A stretch of DNA of 6,249 bases, from assembly GCA_013695245.1 (NCBI GenBank), contig JACDAW010000320.1:1-6249 (forward strand), given 5' to 3'. The translations under genes and the position numbers were made by a program. Of this stretch, positions 4,347-6,249 are shown one piece after another. Source of the stretch: Pyrinomonadaceae bacterium. GTDB lineage: Bacteria; Acidobacteriota; Blastocatellia; Pyrinomonadales; Pyrinomonadaceae. Below the pieces are notes generated by a model. It did not search any database. It was given only the letters and a program-made list of their open reading frames with translations, and was not told the DNA's origin. Positions within the stretch are counted from its first letter, which is position 1. Each line of letters begins with the position of its first letter.

Positions 4347-6249
4347 TTGAGGGTAAGAAGCAGTAAACCCCGAAATCGCAGCAACCGTTTAGCCAAACGC
4401 CGCGGGCGAACGCCCGCGCGGGGATCGCTATTTGTTTTCGCCGTGATCATCCTTACTGCTTCCGGCGTTGAACTTTGCGGCGCGGCAGCGATTGATAAAG
4501 AGCGAGCGTCAGTGAGAACCGAAAAGTTTGAGACACACGCGCCAGCGCGTTATCAAGTTAATCTCAACTTAGATTTCGACGGGCGGACTTTTACGGGAAC
4601 GCAAAACGTTCGCTGGATAAATCGCAGCGACCGTCCGACCTCAACGATCTATTTTCATCTTTACGCCAATCTTCGCGCGGAAGGAACTGAGCAGCAACAA
4701 CAGAGGGGCGCGTCTTTGCAAACGGCGGACGCAGAAGAGCAGATGAAGAGTGAAAGCGAGCCGCGTCTTGAGATCGCCAGTGTGAGTTCGTCTTCAAGCA
4801 AGCCGCTTGTTTATTCACTCGATGAGCGCGAAACGGTTTTGCGCGTAAACTTAAATGAAGCAGTCGCCCCCAGAGAGCGGGCTGAGGTTACGATCAAATT
4901 TCGCGGTCGCGTGCCCGAAATTGATGCGGATGAAACGGGATTGTTTGCGCACATCGTGCAGGGGATTGACGCCGCGCTCAGAGATTCGCGCGAAGTAAGG
5001 CGCGCGCGTGATGTCAACTTTCGTTCGCGCGGCGTGATGCTGCTCGGCGCAGCTTATCCGGTGCTCGCCGTGCGCGATAGCGAAGGCAATTGGCAGCGCA
5101 AAGTTGAATCGAGCATCGGTGATATGGTTGCGGCTGACGTAGCCGATTACGACATAAGCGTTGAAGCTCCGGACAATGTCAGGTTGTTTACATCGGGCGA
5201 AGCGCGCGATGTTGAAAATAACGTCGGTGGAACAGTAGGGCAAACAAACACGGTGCGCCGCTTCACAGGCGAAAACATGCGCGATTTTGCTCTTATCGCC
5301 GGGCGCGACTTACAAGCGGCCGAGCAAGTCGTCTCGAACGTCACGGTGCGCTCCGTCTTCCGCCCAGAACATGAGCGCACGGGTCGGCGTGTGCTGAGTC
5401 AAGCGGCGGAAGCCGTGAGAATCTACACGGCGCGCTTCGGGGCGTTGCCTTACAAAACCGTCAGCGTTTCGGAAACTCCATTTGTAGCCGGAATCGGTTA
5501 TACGGACTTCGCCGGATTGTGCCTGATTGCGAGCGCCTTCTACGTTGATTTCGATGCGCCCGCCACGGCCGCGCTTCCGCAACTCGTGCGCGAGCAGCGC
5601 GCCTCCGTCGAAGACAGTCTTGAGTGGACGACGGCGCACGTCGTCGCACATCAATGGTGGGGCGCGGCCGTGGGCAACGACCGCGAGCGCGAACCCGTGC
5701 TTGATGAAGCCCTCGCGCACTGGTCGGCGCTACTTTATTTCCGCGAACGGCATGGAGCGGTGCGCGCCGCGCAAGCCTTAGACGATCAACTGCGCGGCGT
5801 CTATATCGTTTATCGCACGTTCGGCGGCAGCGACATGACGGCGTCGCACGCGGCGCATGATTACCGTAATTCGTTTCAATATGCCGCGATCATTGCGGCG
5901 AAGGGCGCGCTGATGTTTGAGGCGCTGCGCAAACTGCTCGGCGACGAGCGTTACTCGGCGGCGTTGCGCCGCTACTACGAAGCGAACCGCTTCGAGAGCG
6001 CTGAGTTGGGCGACTTGCGCGGCGCGCTCATCGCCGAGGCACCGCTCGCGCAAAGGCGGCTTGTCACACGCACCTTCAACCGCTGGTTGACGGAGAAGCG
6101 CGGCGACGAAGACATCGCGCCGCCGAACCAACAACTCGCCCTCGCGCTCGGCATCACCACCACCAGTACTACCACCAGCGACGGAACAACAAACGCGACT
6201 GAGCGCGGGAACGCGGGCGGCAAAGAGCGCCCAAACCCCTTCTCGCGGC
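4347..6249 (+). CDS. M1 aminopeptidase-like exported protein with degenerate active site (putative pseudopeptidase), 3'-truncated
   Basis: The frame is closed by TAA at 4338-4340, then open to the right edge (634 residues visible). TTG 4347 is preferred because it keeps a very basic n-region (1-27) before a hydrophobic segment (28-39, LFVFAVIILTAS) and an AAA-type cleavage site near 48. Residues about 65-300 resemble the M1 N-terminal beta-sandwich (YQVNLNLDFDGRTFTGTQNV; YPVLAVRD), with a polar, Gln/Ser-rich insert near 112-150. Residues about 330-560 resemble the gluzincin domain. HVVAH (431-435) followed by 18 residues and E454 (VLDEALAHWSA) matches HExxH-X18-E, with all three zinc ligands present but Val432 in place of the catalytic Glu. 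The GAMEN position reads GYTDFAGL (384-391). The catalytic Tyr two residues before Lys-Gly is Ala517. The tail (603-617) is Thr-rich. Zinc or peptide binding without M1 hydrolysis is inferred. It is probably in an operon with the upstream gene. Confidence 0.85.
   Translation, partial: MRVRSSKPRNRSNRLAKRRGRTPARGSLFVFAVIILTASGVELCGAAAIDKERASVRTEKFETHAPARYQVNLNLDFDGRTFTGTQNVRWINRSDRPTSTIYFHLYANLRAEGTEQQQQRGASLQTADAEEQMKSESEPRLEIASVSSSSSKPLVYSLDERETVLRVNLNEAVAPRERAEVTIKFRGRVPEIDADETGLFAHIVQGIDAALRDSREVRRARDVNFRSRGVMLLGAAYPVLAVRDSEGNWQRKVESSIGDMVAADVADYDISVEAPDNVRLFTSGEARDVENNVGGTVGQTNTVRRFTGENMRDFALIAGRDLQAAEQVVSNVTVRSVFRPEHERTGRRVLSQAAEAVRIYTARFGALPYKTVSVSETPFVAGIGYTDFAGLCLIASAFYVDFDAPATAALPQLVREQRASVEDSLEWTTAHVVAHQWWGAAVGNDREREPVLDEALAHWSALLYFRERHGAVRAAQALDDQLRGVYIVYRTFGGSDMTASHAAHDYRNSFQYAAIIAAKGALMFEALRKLLGDERYSAALRRYYEANRFESAELGDLRGALIAEAPLAQRRLVTRTFNRWLTEKRGDEDIAPPNQQLALALGITTTSTTTSDGTTNATERGNAGGKERPNPFSR
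4401..4422. repeat. GC-rich palindrome cluster inside the 5' end of the M1-like gene
   Basis: CGCGGGCG (4401-4408) and CGCCCGCG (4411-4418) are perfect inverted repeats separated by AA; a realistic hairpin has a 7-bp all-GC stem with a GAAC loop. Overlapping it, CCCGCGCGGG (4413-4422) is a perfect 10-bp palindrome, so two alternative folds compete. It lies about 55 bases into the coding region if TTG 4347 is the start, encoding part of the basic n-region (RRGRTPARG). It may be a dispersed palindromic element or a translation-control hairpin. Confidence 0.5.

Noticed and set aside
4429..4437. Stem at 4401-4418 plus the downstream T-rich run as an intrinsic terminator between genes
   Set aside because: The T-rich run is interrupted and starts about ten bases after the stem, and the structure lies within the next gene's likely coding region.
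4473..4490. Lipoprotein signal at Cys44 of the M1-like protein
   Set aside because: The residues before the Cys are V-E-L, with Glu and Leu where a lipobox needs small residues; a normal signal peptidase site at AAA is better.
4851..5720. Overlapping minus-strand frames opposite the M1-like gene
   Set aside because: The plus-strand frame is continuous and has recognisable M1-like motifs throughout; the antisense frames show no signal, domain or ribosome-binding site.
4347..6249. Idea that the M1-like gene is a pseudogene
   Set aside because: The frame is read through codon by codon with no stop or frameshift, and the zinc ligands and flanking motifs are kept; residue changes at the active site look like divergence, not decay.

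Overview
The window looks like chromosomal DNA from a GC-rich, diderm, soil-type bacterium. The best guess is an Acidobacteriota member of the Blastocatellia/Pyrinomonadaceae kind. This rests on family resemblance recalled from memory: a small secreted protein with an Sm/SH3-like barrel, a secreted HEAT-repeat/cyclophilin fusion, and an M1-like protein with a degenerate active site. No search was run, so the taxonomy is tentative. Three of the four genes carry N-terminal export signals; the molybdoenzyme's N-terminus is outside the window. I saw no tRNA, rRNA, CRISPR array, transposase or phage gene.

Layout. (1) Bases 2-1309 (+) are the C-terminal part of a molybdopterin-dependent oxidoreductase; its start lies left of the window. 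(2) Bases 1306-1689 (-) encode a 127-residue exported or membrane protein. It converges on gene 1 and the two stop codons overlap in the palindrome TTAA. (3) Bases 1690-2020 form a divergent intergenic region. It holds a consensus TTGACA box inside a 7+7 bp dyad, a 9-bp stem-loop and a pair of two-module direct repeats. (4) Bases 2021-4330 (+) encode a secreted protein with many HEAT repeats fused to a C-terminal cyclophilin-type prolyl isomerase with its key residues in place. (5) From about 4347 to the right edge (+) lies a long open frame that has no stop inside the window and probably begins at TTG. It encodes an M1-aminopeptidase-like exported protein.

The most notable observation is in the last gene. 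The M1 signature HExxH-X18-E keeps its three zinc ligands at exact spacing (H431, H435, E454), but the catalytic Glu is Val (HVVAH). The GAMEN exopeptidase loop is replaced by GYTDFAGL, and the Tyr normally two residues before the Lys-Gly pair is Ala. This looks like a zinc-binding pseudopeptidase. It sits 16 nt downstream of the HEAT/cyclophilin gene, so the two are probably co-transcribed. A foldase-scaffold plus a non-catalytic protease-fold protein suggests a joint envelope protein-handling or peptide-binding role; that is inference only.
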